NCBI GenBank assembly: GCA_014529385.2 | Contig: CM043956.1 | Span: 88,717,221 to 88,781,220, forward strand | Reading direction: 5' to 3' | Length of the DNA: 64,000 nt | Source of the DNA: Adiantum capillus-veneris | Lineage: Eukaryota > Streptophyta > Polypodiopsida > Polypodiales > Pteridaceae | Part shown: piece by piece, positions 11,270 through 22,220 of the stretch | Layout: the number at the start of each line of letters is the position of its first letter | Position numbering within the stretch: the stretch's first letter is position 1 | Made by a program: the position numbers and the translations under genes | The notes under the pieces: generated by a model | The model's database searches: none | What the model saw: only the letters and a program-made list of their open reading frames with translations | Told to the model about the DNA's origin: nothing

Positions 11270-13495
11270 CTATCGAAGGAATAAAATACCTTTTGTACGG
11301 TTCCGTTGGATTTGAATGCCAAGACACGAGTGAATCTCTCCAAGATCCACCATATCAAATGCAGAAGACAATAACTTTTTCACTTGTTGAAGAAATCCCA
11401 AATCATTGGAAACAAGGATGGTATCATCCACATAAAGAGCAAGAATCACAAAACTGCTACCTTGGCGTTTTATGTATCCTTTAGAGGTGAGAAAAAGATC
11501 AAATTTTGTATACCAGGCTCGCGAAGCTTGTTTGAGACCATATAGTGCCTTATGGAGTTGAGCAACAAGGTCTTCTTTACCTCGAATAACAAACCCTTCT
11601 GGTTGTTCCATATAAATATCCTCTTCCAAGTCACCATTAAGAAAAGCAGTTCGCACATCCATTTGATGAGCTTCTAAATCAAATTGAACAGCAAATGCCA
11701 ATAAAACTCGAACACTTGTAATGCGAACAACTGGTGAAAAAGTCTCTTGATAATCAACACCAGCTACTTGGGAATAACCTTTTGCAACTAAACGCGCCTT
11801 GAACTTGTCAAAAGATCCATCTGCTTTTACTTTTGTCTTATACACCCACTTACATTTAATAGCTGTACGACCAGGAGGTAATTCAGTTAGTATCCACGTA
11901 CCTTTAGAGATAAGAGATTCGTACTCTGCTTCCATAGCCTCTTGCCATTGATCCTTTTGTGGTGAAGAGATAGCTTCATCATAAGTAATTGGATCTTCGG
12001 AAGTAGAAAAAGCATTATCAGCAATATCGTCATCATAAACATGACATGAGCCATGTTCAAAATCAATAGGCAGATCAACAAAAATATCAATATCATCATT
12101 GGCGACATTCGGAATGGATGGTTGTGAAGAGGAAAGTTGCTCTACAGGAAGAGTTTCATCTTCTGAAAGAAATGGAAAATCTTGAAGCAATGATTTAGTA
12201 TCATCAGAATCATCCATGGACCATGAGCCTCCCATAAGCTGTTCGTTAAAAGTAGCATCACGATTCACAATTACTTTCTTGGAGGAAGGGTCATAGAATT
12301 TGTAGCCTTTGGAAGTGTCAGAATATCCAATAAAAATAACTTTAAGACCGGGAGCATCAAGCTTTGTTCGTGTTTCTTTGGGAACATGAATATAAGCAAT
12401 ACATCCAAAGGTTCGAAAATGAGATACAGAAGGAATGTCACCTGTCCATGCTGTGATGGGTATCTTACCAGAGGGTGCAGTAGTAGGAAGATGATTCTGA
12501 ATAAATACTGCTGTCAAAGTAGCTTCAGCCCAAAAAACACGAGATAAGCCAGAATGAATCAGCATACATCTTACAGCATTGAGAATAGTGCGATTCTTTT
12601 GTTCAGCAACACCGTTCTGTTGAGGCGAATATGAAATAGTGTGTTCATGATGAATTCCACTGTCAGCACAGTAACTCACAAACTCTCGAGAAACATATTC
12701 GCCTCCATTGTCACTACAAAGCTTCTTAAGGCGACGACCAGTTTGAAGTTCCGCAGCCTTGTGGAATTGTTTGAAAACAGATAAGGCTTCAGATTTTTGT
12801 CTAAGTAGAAATACAGTCGTATACCTTGAGAAATCATCAATGAAAGTAATGAAGTAGCGATATTGTGATCTCGAAGAAGGTAGAGGTCCACATATATCAG
12901 TATGAACAAGATCCAATATGTCATGAGAATGAGTTGTATTTGAAAGAGGAAAGGGTTTGCGATTGTGTTTCCCAAGAGCACAAAATTCACAAATTCCCAT
13001 ATGAGGATGGGATTTAAGATCCATGCCATGAACAAGATCACGACGTTGAAGATCAAGGAGTTTTGAGAAATCAGCATGAACAAAACGGTGATGCCATACT
13101 TTGCAATCATGATCACCCGGAGCAGTGACAACATTTGCTACAGCATCGTTGAGAGAAAGTTCAAACAAATTACCATTTCGAGGAGCAGTGGCTATAGTCT
13201 GTCCATCTTTCTCAATTCGGCATTTGGTATGATCAAATCCAGCAAACAGACCAAGATCAACAAGTCTAGCAACTGAAAGAAGATTACGTTGAAGATCTGG
13301 TACATGTAATACTCCTCGCAAAATTCGAGTGGAAGAAGATAAGGTACCAAGATATAAGTCTCCAATACCCTTTACTTGACAAGTAGTATCATCAGCAAGA
13401 TAAACAACACGTTGAACTGGCAGTGTATGATAGTTATGGAGCCACTTAGACTGATATGTCATATTTCCTGTAGCATCAGAATCGACAATAAAAAG
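11270..13495 (-). pseudogene. RLC-2 protease, integrase and reverse transcriptase
   Basis: From 5' to 3' on the minus strand: the protease active site reads VDSDATGNMT, where copia normally has DSGAT, so the second active-site residue Gly is Asp. An in-frame TAA (13496-13498) separates it from gag. Integrase has HHCC-like H...H...CEFC and catalytic residues in HTDICGP, CSDNGGEY and QNGVAEQKN. Reverse transcriptase runs from KCKWVYKTK to LALYVDD. About 20 residues are missing just before SSFVILALYVDD, where the fold normally continues after GYIKR. The frame ends soon after at 11270. Confidence 0.9.
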
Positions 13496-13498
13496 TTA

Positions 13499-14602
13499 AT
13501 AATCGCGTACATGAAGTATTCTGTCTGGAGCAACTGAACATAGGACGTAGCTTGTTTCTGGTACAATGTTGTTTCGATGTTCAGTAGCATATGCTCTATT
13601 CCGATCTGTGTCGAATCGACGCTTATAGCACATATGAGTGGGATGATCAGATCGTCCACAATATTCACAAGAAGAAGAAGAAGAGTCTCTAGATAAACGT
13701 GGTTGTTTTGTGGTAATATTGTGTTCTTCATCATATTGACGTGCCCAACAATCATCTTCAGTATGGCCATTTTTGTTGCAGTAAGAACATTGCTTATTAG
13801 GAAATTTGAGACGAGAGAAAATATTACCGCGACGGCCACCTCTGCGGTTTCCTCGTTGAAATGGACGCCTTCGAGCATAAAAAGCCCGTTTCATCTGTTG
13901 TGACTCAATCTCCTCATGTGAAATCATAGCTGTATCATGACTAGCATTACGACGTTCTTGACGTTGAGAGTATTCAATTAAAGACATGCAGGCTTGGTCG
14001 AAATCAAGACCATCTTTATTAGAGAGAATAGTAACAATGTTATCATAAGAAGAGTCCTTCATTGTATCAAGGAGAAGTGTAATCAGTTGCTTTTGTGGAA
14101 CAGGATCACCGGCAACAGCAAGTTGATTAATAATAGATTTGAAAGATTCAATATGTCCCATCATGGCAGTACCAACTTCATATTGTAACTTGTTAAGCAA
14201 CCCTCTCAAATAAAGTATTTATGTAACAGATTTCTTCTGAAAGTTTGCAATAAGGTACTTCCATACGTCGTGGGAAGTAGGCAGTTCGTACATATCAAGC
14301 AAAAGGGAATCAGTAAGAGCAGAAAGAATATACCGACGAGCTGCTTTATCACGTCATTGCCAATCCATATAGGCAACATTCCAATCTTCAAATATAGGTC
14401 CTTCAGTGATAAGCACGTTATCATTATCCGTATCAACAGGCTGAGGCGGACAAACACGGTTTCCAAGAACAACATCGGAGAGTTCATCGCCTTCAATAAT
14501 TAACAACATATTTGCTTTCCAGCCTGGAAAACCTTGACCTTGGAAAGGAGGAACAGAACGCTGGCCAGAAGGAAAGCCGTTGACGAGAATATTCATAGCC
14601 AT
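13499..14602 (-). pseudogene. RLC-2 gag with two zinc knuckles
   Basis: The likely start is ATG at 14602 (MAMNILVNGFPSGQ). The UBN2-type copia gag core follows (YILSALTDSLLLDMYEL, LRGLLNKLQYEVGT, SFKSIINQLAVAGDPV). Two Cys/His knuckles follow: CSYCNKNGHTEDDC (CCHC, good) and CEYCGRSDHPTHMC. Stops are TGA at about 14354 (an Arg codon position, CGA to TGA) and TAA near 14218. The gag-pol layout is a single frame. The product would be the particle protein. Confidence 0.88.
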
Positions 14603-15360
14603 ATCTTGTTGCAAGAAGACATATAAGATAAGATCGCAGAATTTGCACACCATATATGGTGAAGGCCGCAATTCAGAATGAGAGAGATATGAGGACTGCG
14701 TTCTGTCAACGATAAACGTAAGAAGGATGCTCAAGGAACTTCCAAAGATGTGAGAGACGTCACCCAAAAAGGGCAGGGTAAAGGAGACGTTAATAATAAA
14801 AGAATCCTCAAAATAGAGTGGCGTGAGACGCAAGATTGACGGCCACAATATGAATAGCAAAAAGCTAAATCTTCTCGAAAAAGTTAACACCAAAATAAGA
14901 AAAACGATCGCGGACGCTTCACGAAGAAGTAGGACGAAGAAAGCTGCGTCAAGCTCAATTGCAGTAAAAACAGCATAACTTTCTGCTGCGAACTCCGATT
15001 GACGCAAACCTAGAACTCAAATCGAAGAGCTCGAGGAGACGAACAAGTTTTGGATGAAAAGTGCCATTGTGTTACGCTCCATTGCGCTTTTTCCGTTTCT
15101 CCAAATTTTGAGCAAAACAGCAAGAAAAATTGAGATGAAGTTTAGGGTATCATCAACAAGAAAACATAATCAACGATTAGATTGATTAGCAATAAACGTC
15201 ACACAAAACACTAATCATATTCTTCTTAACACAAAACAACCACAATTAACAAGAATCAATGCTCAAAAATAAAATTTGTAGCAATTTTTAAATCTTACAT
15301 GCAAATCGCATACACATACTGTTTTGTCACCATGAATTGAATCGGCGCATGATCGTTACT
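14603..15360 (-). other. RLC-2 5' untranslated leader
   Basis: This 0.76-kb stretch lies between the primer site and gag. Open frames in it are interrupted or shadowed and I see no domain. Confidence 0.7.
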
Positions 15361-15372
15361 GCTCTGATACCA
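15361..15372 (-). promoter_or_regulatory. RLC-2 primer binding site (tRNA-iMet)
   Basis: The plus strand reads gctctgatacca, the complement of TGGTATCAGAGC. It directly abuts the 5' LTR on the minus strand. Confidence 0.95.
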
Positions 15373-15515
15373 TGTTAAGATGTAGAGAGAAAGAGAGAGA
15401 GACGAGACAAGAGACACACCATATACGCTCCCAAAGACTGATTCATATTGAGGACAAGATACAAATATATAGGTGAGACCAAGTTGAGTAGAGTGAGCCA
15501 TATATAGCTCCAACA
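15373..15515 (-). repeat. RLC-2 5' LTR (143 bp)
   Basis: It is identical to 10054-10196 by eye. A TATA-like tatata lies near 15498-15505. At 143 bp it is unusually short for a copia element with a body of about 5.2 kb. A purine-rich AG tract opens it on the plus strand. Confidence 0.93.
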
Positions 15516-15923
15516 GGTAATGACTCATTGGGGGCTGTGCTACTCCAAAAGGATACGAGGACATCTTTCATGAGGCCAATCTACTTCTCTAGTCGAGTGA
15601 TGACAGCAGGAGAGAGAGGTTTCACCCATGTGGAACACTTAGTCCTAGCTCTTAGATTTGCAACTACAAAGTTTAGGTCATATTTGCTGCCTAAGCAATT
15701 TGTGATTCTAACCACGGATGAAATATTTCCCTATGTTGTACAACACATGGATGTGTCTGCTAGAATTACTAAATGGCTAGTTCGTCTGTAAGAGTTTGAG
15801 TGCACGGTACAGGTAGAAAGCACGACAAGGGCAAGTTTGGGGGGACTCATGACCTACCAAGTCTTTGAAAGGAAGGAGAAGCAATCTAAGGAAGGAGAAG
15901 TTTGATTACCTCCAGTACCACCG
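15516..15923 (+). pseudogene. RLG-1 first RNase H (gypsy type), degenerate
   Basis: It continues the polymerase after RLC-2: GDDSLGAVLLQKDT, FMRPIYFSSRVM, then HVEHLVLALRFATTKFRSYLL, ILTTDEIFPYV and ARITKWLV. The first catalytic Asp (normally in an IDAS-like strand) is replaced, since the segment before the insertion reads FYVTSSVG; RLG-2 also reads FFVSSSVG. Glu and the second Asp remain. This agrees with the known loss of activity of the original RNase H in Tat elements that gained a second one. Stops at 15789 (TAA, Gln-type) and 15903 (TGA) break the frame. Confidence 0.85.
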
Positions 15924-16340
15924 ATGGTAGAAGGAGCATACTCTCTCTACTTTGATGGAGCCTACAAGCGAGCGTCCGACAAAGCAGCTGCAGGCATAGT
16001 GGTCTTTGATGAAAAAGGGACAAAGGTATTTTCGTTGGGCCAATTTCTAGATTCACATTCTAACAATGAAGCTGAGTATGCAGCACTAACCAAGGGTCTA
16101 CAATGGTGCGTCTCGCAAGGTGTACAACACCTTAATGTATTCGGGGATGCTCTACTTCTAGTAAGGCAAGTAAATGGAGCATGGACATGCAAGAATCCTT
16201 GTTTAAGGACTCACTTAAGTGGTGTAAAAACCTTGTTGGGTAAGTTTGAAGAAGTTCAAATACACCATATCCCAAGGGCTCAAAACCAAGAAGCAGATGC
16301 CCTAGCAAGTGAAAGACTACAGGAAGTGGTGGTTGGAGAA
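15924..16340 (+). CDS. RLG-1 second RNase H (Tat-type additional domain)
   Basis: This is the N-terminal 135 residues or so of an open frame that continues into integrase. The four catalytic carboxylates of an RNase H of the archaeal/plant type are in place: Asp11 (YFDGAY), Glu49 (NNEAEY), Asp75 (FGDALL) and Asp125 (QEADALA). Its place between the degenerate first RNase H and integrase defines the Tat lineage. It would degrade the RNA strand and set the polypurine primer. No stop occurs within this domain, although both ends of the polyprotein are broken. Confidence 0.9.
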
Positions 16341-17240
16341 ATAAAACTAAAGCTCCCTCTATTTCAAGGAAGTGATGCCTTGCCTGACATCATGCATTTT
16401 TTGGAAACAGGGGAATGCCCATCAGATTTAACAAAGGGACAGAAGCAATGGCTGACGCGGAAGGCCACAAGGTATCGACTCATCAATGATGGTTTGTACT
16501 GTAAGGGTAAGGACCAAATACTCAGGAAGGTCCCTCTCTCTCACGAAATCACGGGAGTAATTGCTAGCTGTCACGACAAGGTTTGTGGTGGTCACTTTGC
16601 CCTAGACATAACAAGTAGGAAAATCTTGCAGGCAGGCTTCATATGGCCTAGCCTCAATCGTGATGTACACCACTGGTGCAAAACATGTAAGTTGTGTCAA
16701 AAGGCCGGCACTAGGTCACTTATGCCTGAACCACAGACACCTATTCTCTCATATGGCCCATTTGAAAAATGGGGTATCGATGCCATTGGGCCATTACCTA
16801 GGGCCAACTCACGAAAATTCTACATTATCATGGGGGTCGACTACATGACTAGATGGGCAGAGGCTACAGCCACCACTAGAATCACAGCGGTAGAGGTAGC
16901 TAAATTTATCTACGAGCACATATGCTATAGTTTTGGCACACCTTTAGAGATCATCTCTGATAGAGGGCCAGGTTTCAGAGCAGACTTGGTAGGAGAATTA
17001 ATGCAGAAACTGTGCATTACAAGGAGGCACTCTTCACCATATTACCCTCAATGTAATGGCCGAGTTGAAAAGGTAAATGGAATGGTTTCTAAAATTATTA
17101 CCAAGTAGGTAAACAATCATCCTGGAGACTGGGATAAGTATCTACTACCAGCTTTATGGGCCTACAAAACTTCATTTCGTACATCCTTGGGATTCACACC
17201 GTATCATCTAGTATTTGGTAAGGAAGCTATCTTGCCCATT
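16341..17240 (+). pseudogene. RLG-1 integrase
   Basis: In the same frame as the second RNase H, the zinc-binding HHCC motif is at His217, His224, Cys252 and Cys255 of the 394-residue frame. The catalytic triad is Asp286 (GIDAIGP), Asp346 (IISDRGPGF) and Glu382 (NGRVEKVNG). A TAG at 17106 stands for a probable Gln, after which NNHPGDWDKYLLPALWAYK continues, with another stop (TAA) at 17241. The enzyme would insert the cDNA into chromosomes; the stops disable it here. Confidence 0.9.
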
Positions 17241-17243
17241 TAA

Positions 17244-17717
17244 GTGCAACTACAAAGTCTCAGAGTAATGGAAAGCCAGCTTCAACAGCCCAACATGCAT
17301 TTGAGAGATCACATCATCAACTTGGAAAGACTACAGCTGGATAGAGAAGAAGCAATAAATTATTATGCAGCACAAGCAGAGCATAGACGGCTTATCTTTA
17401 ACGAGCATCTCCGGAAAAAAGAATTGAAGAAAGGAATGTTGGTGCTCCACTACGACAATCGCTTCGACACGCGCAAGGATAAGAAACTCCTACTCCGATG
17501 GGAAGGTCCTTTCACCGTCAGGAAAAAGTATGCCAATGGAAGCTACCAGCTTATGGAGGCTGATGGAAAACTTCATAAAACCAGGGTAAATGGTTGGCGA
17601 CTTAAACCTTATTTTCTTCGATTTGACCAGGCTCCACCTATTGACATTCCAAATGAGGACACACCATCAGCCGCCACCTCCGACGATAATGATCAAACAG
17701 ATGAGCTAGAGACATGA
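17244..17717 (+). pseudogene. RLG-1 integrase C-terminal tail
   Basis: This 157-codon tail holds the conserved end of gypsy pol: VLHYDNRFDTRKDKKLLL, RWEGPFTVRKKYANGSYQL, KTRVNGWRLKPYFLRF, then an acidic end. The GPF/Y-type module is present and I see no chromodomain, as is typical of Tat. It ends with TGA at 17715. A polypurine tract (aaaaggggaggg, 17730-17741) follows, then the 3' LTR. Confidence 0.85.
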
Positions 17718-17745
17718 ATGCCTCTAGCCAAAAGGGGAGGGCTAA

Positions 17746-19243
17746 TGATTGGGGCTTTTCACAAGCCAAGCTCCCATACCCCTCTTCTCTCGTCCCCACC
17801 CCATGAAAACCCCCTCTTAGGGAGGAAGTGATAAAAGACATTGGAAAAAGTAAGAAAAAAATAAAGTATGACTATGTAAATATATGAGAAAGGTAAAATA
17901 GGCCACCTCATGCCTGCAGGGCAGCCCATCCCCACCTTGCCTCCTTTTTCTTCACTGTTGCCACGTCGTGTGTCCCTTTTCCTCTCCTCCACTCAAAAGG
18001 TCAACCCCCTCTCTCTTCCCCTTGTCCTTTATCCTTTCTCTCTCCCCTCAAGCTACCCCACCTCTCACCAATAATGCATTCTAACTCACCAATAATGCAC
18101 CCTAAATCACATGCAACTTACCCTATCTTACAAAATAGTATACCCCACCCCCCCTTTCTCTCTCCTATCATATCCCATGACCCAAATACCCCCCCCTCTC
18201 TCTAAAGGGCTCCATGTCTCTTGTCTTGTAGCTAAACAACCTCCCCCACACTCACACACACTCATTTTTCTTGTGTTCACACACATCTGCACACAGATTC
18301 ACCTCTAAACACACTCCTCTCTCTCCCCTCTTGTAATTGCTTTATTCTCCATGTCACCTCTCACTTTTTTTCATCAACCCATCTCTCTCTCTTAGTCTCT
18401 CTCTCATGAGACTGCTGTTCTGGCACATATACACACAGCTAGACAAGTGGGGCCCACAGTCACATGGCCTATGTAGATAATGATTTCTTCATTTCTAAAT
18501 TCTAGAATTTCTCCCCCCCCTCCTCCCCTATATAAAGAGGGGTCACCATCACACAAAAACACACAACATCACCAAAGAACACACTATGCACTGTGTGTGC
18601 CTAGTGCACACACACACACCCACACCATCACCATCACCGCAATCACCATGCTTGTCTTGAGCATGACCTCTACACCCTTGGCTATGGAAGATGAAGGGAA
18701 ACTAAATGAAGGATGATGGCCATAATCCTCGTGCGAGTCTTCGCCATCAACTCCCACCTATCCGCCATGTGCTCTACCACTCTCTCCCTTCTCATTCCCC
18801 TACCCTATGCTCCCCATTTCATCGCCTAATTCTCTAAATAAAGCTTGAGGTTTTGTGAGTATGTTTTCTTGCAATGTTTTGCCCATGTGAGGTGTGCGGA
18901 ATCGCCACCTAGTCTTGTGTTTTGGAGTGAGATTGTGTATGTGTGAAGGGTGTGCGGACTCGCCATCCTTTTGTGATGCCTAAGTACTAAGCCGCTATAC
19001 CCCCTCCCTCATTCTCTCTCTCTCTCTCTCACTTGATCTCATTCCCTTTCCTTTTCATCATTACTCCCAAACATCCATCTCTCTTGGATGAAAACGTTTT
19101 TATGGTGGTGTGTTGTTTGCGTCCTAGCCGCTGAAGCTAGATGGTGCCCCCTGTTTGCTTTACCATGACAGGCTCGAGGCGCGCCATTCGATCCCCGGTG
19201 TTTTAGAGGCCGTCGGGGTTCGGGGTTCGCTTTGCTCCCGTCA
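17746..19243 (+). repeat. RLG-1 3' LTR (1498 bp)
   Basis: It begins tgattggggc and ends cccgtca, and matches 4629-6185 with scattered differences and one gap of about 59 bases. A TATA box (ctatataaag) lies at about 18527-18537. The TSD gcgt follows at 19244-19247, after which RLC-1 gag resumes. Confidence 0.93.
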
Positions 19244-19247
19244 GCGT

Positions 19248-19443
19248 CAACGGTGGCCTTCAATGTTTCGGAGATGAAGACCACGGAGGATTTGATGAAG
19301 TCACTTGACGACTTCTACGAGAAACCATCGGCATCCAATAAGGTATTTCTTATGAAGCGCTTGTTCAATCTAAAGATGGCAGAGAATGGTTCAGTTGCAA
19401 AACACCTAAATGACTTAACACAAACATAAGTCAACCTCGATCG
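19248..19443 (+). pseudogene. RLC-1 gag, middle part
   Basis: It continues gag from 4628: STVAFNVSEMKTTEDLMKSL, then FLMKRLFNLKMAENGSVAKH. A TAA (about 19427, Gln-type position) and a frameshift near 19440 separate it from the next part, which reads VKINFDDEVRALLILSSLP in another frame. This is the UBN2 gag core of copia elements. Confidence 0.88.
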
Positions 19444-20928
19444 GTGAAAATCAATTTTGATGACGAAGTGAGAGCTCTCCTTATACTATCATCTCTACCT
19501 GATAGTTGGGACAACCTTGTGATGGCTGTAAGTAATTCTATTTCTGGCACAAATACTCTTAAGTTTGATGATATTGTGGGTGTTCTCCTAAGCGAGGAAA
19601 CACGAAGGAGAAGCACAAGAGAATCATCAAGTGTTGCATTGTCAGTGGAAACAAGAGGAAGGCCTAAGGAGAGGTTCAAAAACCAAAAGGGTTGTGATCT
19701 CTCAAGACGGAGCAAGTCACACACAAAGTCAGTTCTTGAATGTTGGAACTATGGCAAGAAGGGCCACGTCAAGAAGGATTGCTGGTCCAAGAAGAAGAAG
19801 GAGACTGAGTCTCAAGACAACAAGACAACATCGGAGTCCAATGTGGCAGGTAAAGTAGAGCAAGATGCTCTAATTCTCTCATTAGACAATGTATCTAATT
19901 CATGGATAGTAGATTCCGGGGCTTCATTCCATGCGACACCACACAAGCAACATTTCCAAGATTACACGAAAGGTAATTTTGGGTATGTATACTTGGGAGA
20001 TGATGAAGCTTGTGAGATTGTCAGCAAAGGTACAGTTTCTGTCAAAACTGCTAACGGAAATGAATGGAAGCTTAAAGATGTTAGGCATGTTCCTTCTCTT
20101 CGCAAAAAATTGATCTCTACAAGACAATTGGACGATGAAGGTCACAACATTTCATTCGGAAACAAACGGTGGAAGATCTCAAAAGGATCTTTGATGGTTG
20201 CCAAGGGAGAAAAGGTCGGTACACTTTACTTGTGTACTATTAGTATGCAACCTTCAGCTTGTGCAACAACTACAGAAGTTGACAGTGCGGTGTGGCACTA
20301 CCGGCTTGGGCATATTAGTGCCAAAGGAATGCAAATCCTTCAAACAAAGAAGCTTCTACCAGGTTTGAAAGAAGTGGACTTACAGTTTTGTGAAGATTGT
20401 GTTTATGGTAAACAAAAGAGGGTGAAATTTCAAAAATCAGGAAATGAAAGAAAAAATAAAAAACTTGAGTTGGTTCATTCTGATGTTTGGGGTCCTGCAA
20501 GTACACCATCACTTGGTGGCTCATTGTACTATGTAACATTCACAGACGATGCGACTAGAAAAACATGGGTTTATGTCATAAAGAATAAGTCCGATGTATT
20601 TTCCATATTTCAAAGATGGAAATCCTTTGTGGAGAATGAAACAGGTACCAAGGTTAAATGCCTCAAATCCGACAATGGAGGTGAATATTGCAGCCAAGCT
20701 TTTGAAAGCTTTTGTGCTAGCAATGGCATTAGGAGGCAAAGGAAAACCCCAAGGACACCTCAACAAAATGGGATTTCGAAAAGGATGAACAGGACAATCA
20801 TGGAGCGAGCACGAAGCATGCAGCTACATGCTGGCCTACCGCTTGAGATTTGGGCGGAAGCTGTAAGTACGTCTGTGTACCTAATCAATCGGTCACCCTC
20901 AACGGCATTGGATGGGGGAGTTCCATAA
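19444..20928 (+). pseudogene. RLC-1 gag end, protease and integrase
   Basis: One frame encodes the gag C-terminus, a zinc knuckle (CWNYGKKGHVKKDC, with the second Cys changed to Tyr), and protease with WIVDSGASFHAT (active site DSGA intact). The integrase follows: HHCC region (HYRLGH...CEDC), HSDVWGP, SDNGGEYC, and PQQNGISKRMNRT. In active copia integrases that last motif has Glu where this one has Lys, so the third catalytic residue is lost. It ends with TAA after LDGGVP. Another TAA follows about 85 bases on, in the region 20929-21136 that links to reverse transcriptase. Confidence 0.9.
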
Positions 20929-21136
20929 GAGGCATGGACAGGTAAACCGGTGAATTATGCATTTCTCAAAGTGTTTGGTTGTGAGGCTTTCATGCACATA
21001 GATAGAAGCCTAAGATAAAAGCTAGATGCAAAGTCCAAAAAGTGTTTCTTCATTGGCTATAGAGAAGGTGACTTTGGGTATCGCCTATGGAATCCTGAAG
21101 ATGGTAAAATCTTAAGGAGTAGGGATGTAATTTTTA

Positions 21137-22220
21137 ATGAACAAAATATGTACCAACAATGTGCAACAACGTCAACCAAATGAGGAGCCTCATCCTATTC
21201 CCCGAAGATCTACAAGAGCAAGTAGACCTCCAGAAAGGTTTGTGCCTTCCTTCAACCATCTCTTGATCTTAGATTCTGGAGAGTCAGAATCATACGAAGA
21301 AGCTATGCAACATGAATCCAAAGATGAATGGATGAAGAGCATGCAACTAGAGATGGACTCACTACATCGCAACCAAACATGGGATTTGGTTGAGTTGCCT
21401 AAAGGTAAGAGGGCACTTCAAATCAAATGGGTGTAGAAGGTGAAGGAAGAAGAAGGTGGGAAGAAAAGGTACAAGTCTAGGCTTGTGGTAAAAGGTTTTT
21501 CTCAAAAGAAAGGTATTGACTTCAATGAAATATTTTCTCCTGTTGTAAAAAAGAACTCAATTAGGCTTGTCTTAAGCCTTGTGGCTGCTCATGATCTAAA
21601 TCTCGACCAAATGGATGTAAATACGACATTCCCTCACGGTGACTTAGAGGAGGAAATCTACATGCTTCAACCAAAGGGGTATGAAGTAAAAGGTAAGGAG
21701 AAAATGGTTTGCAGATTAAAGAAAAGCTTGTATGGTTTAAAGAAAGCATCAAGACAATGGTACTTGAAGTTTGATCGATGGATGTTGGATCATGGATTCA
21801 CAAGATGCAACTCGGATCACTACGTCTACACGAAGAATTTGGGAGATGGGAAATTCATCATCCTAATGTTGTATGTTGATGATGTTGATTGCAAGTGCTA
21901 ACATGAAGGACATCAAAGACCTAAAAGAGGAGCTGTCTAAATCTTTTTCAATGAAAGATTTAGGTGCTGCAAAGAGGATACTTGGTATGAAAATATCAAG
22001 GGACAGGATGAAGAAGACAATAAAGCTATCTCAAGAAGATTACATCAAGAAGGTACTAGAAAGGTTTGCAATGCAAAATGCAAAACTAGTTTCTACACCT
22101 TTGGTTGGTCACTTTAAACTAACAAAGGATATGTGTCCAAAGACACAAGAGGAGATAGCCTATATGTGTAAAGTTCCATATGCTGTAGCGGTAGGTTCTC
22201 TAATGTATGCTATGGTCTAG
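21137..22220 (+). pseudogene. RLC-1 reverse transcriptase
   Basis: Motifs in order: ESYEEAMQHESKDEW, WDLVELPKGKRALQIKWV, then a TAG, KSRLVVKGFSQKKGIDFNE, LNLDQMDVNTTFPHGDLEEE, LYGLKKASRQWY and LMLYVDDV. The frame changes around 21885 into MKDIKDLKEELSKSFSMKDL and so on to 22220. The link from integrase to reverse transcriptase is shorter than usual, so a deletion there is likely. TNT1-like copia features are clear. It is inactive. Confidence 0.9.

Larger units (their letters stand above)
10054..15515 (-). mobile_element. RLC-2: Ty1/copia element with very short LTRs, inside RLG-1
   Basis: The 143-bp LTRs (10054-10196 and 15373-15515) read as identical and begin TGTTA and end CAACA. The flanks ggtga (10049-10053) and ggtaa (15516-15520) are a TSD with one mismatch. 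On the minus strand an iMet primer site follows the 5' LTR and a purine tract (gagtggggg) precedes the 3' LTR. Gag, protease, integrase, reverse transcriptase and RNase H follow copia order. The body has three nonsense codons, a protease active-site change, and a deletion and frame breaks in the polymerase. Identical LTRs around a dead body point to recent mobilisation in trans. Confidence 0.94.
4629..19243 (+). mobile_element. RLG-1: Ty3/gypsy, Tat-like LTR retrotransposon, split by RLC-2
   Basis: LTRs of about 1.5 kb (4629-6185 and 17746-19243) begin TGAT and end GTCA. The 4-bp sequence gcgt is found on both sides (4625-4628 and 19244-19247). The order is gag, protease, reverse transcriptase, RNase H, a second RNase H, then integrase. 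The extra RNase H between the first RNase H and integrase is the hallmark of the plant Tat lineage. All pol parts lie in one frame with about ten point nonsense codons and one in-frame deletion in the reverse transcriptase. RLC-2 interrupts it at 10054-15515. It is inactive. Confidence 0.93.
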
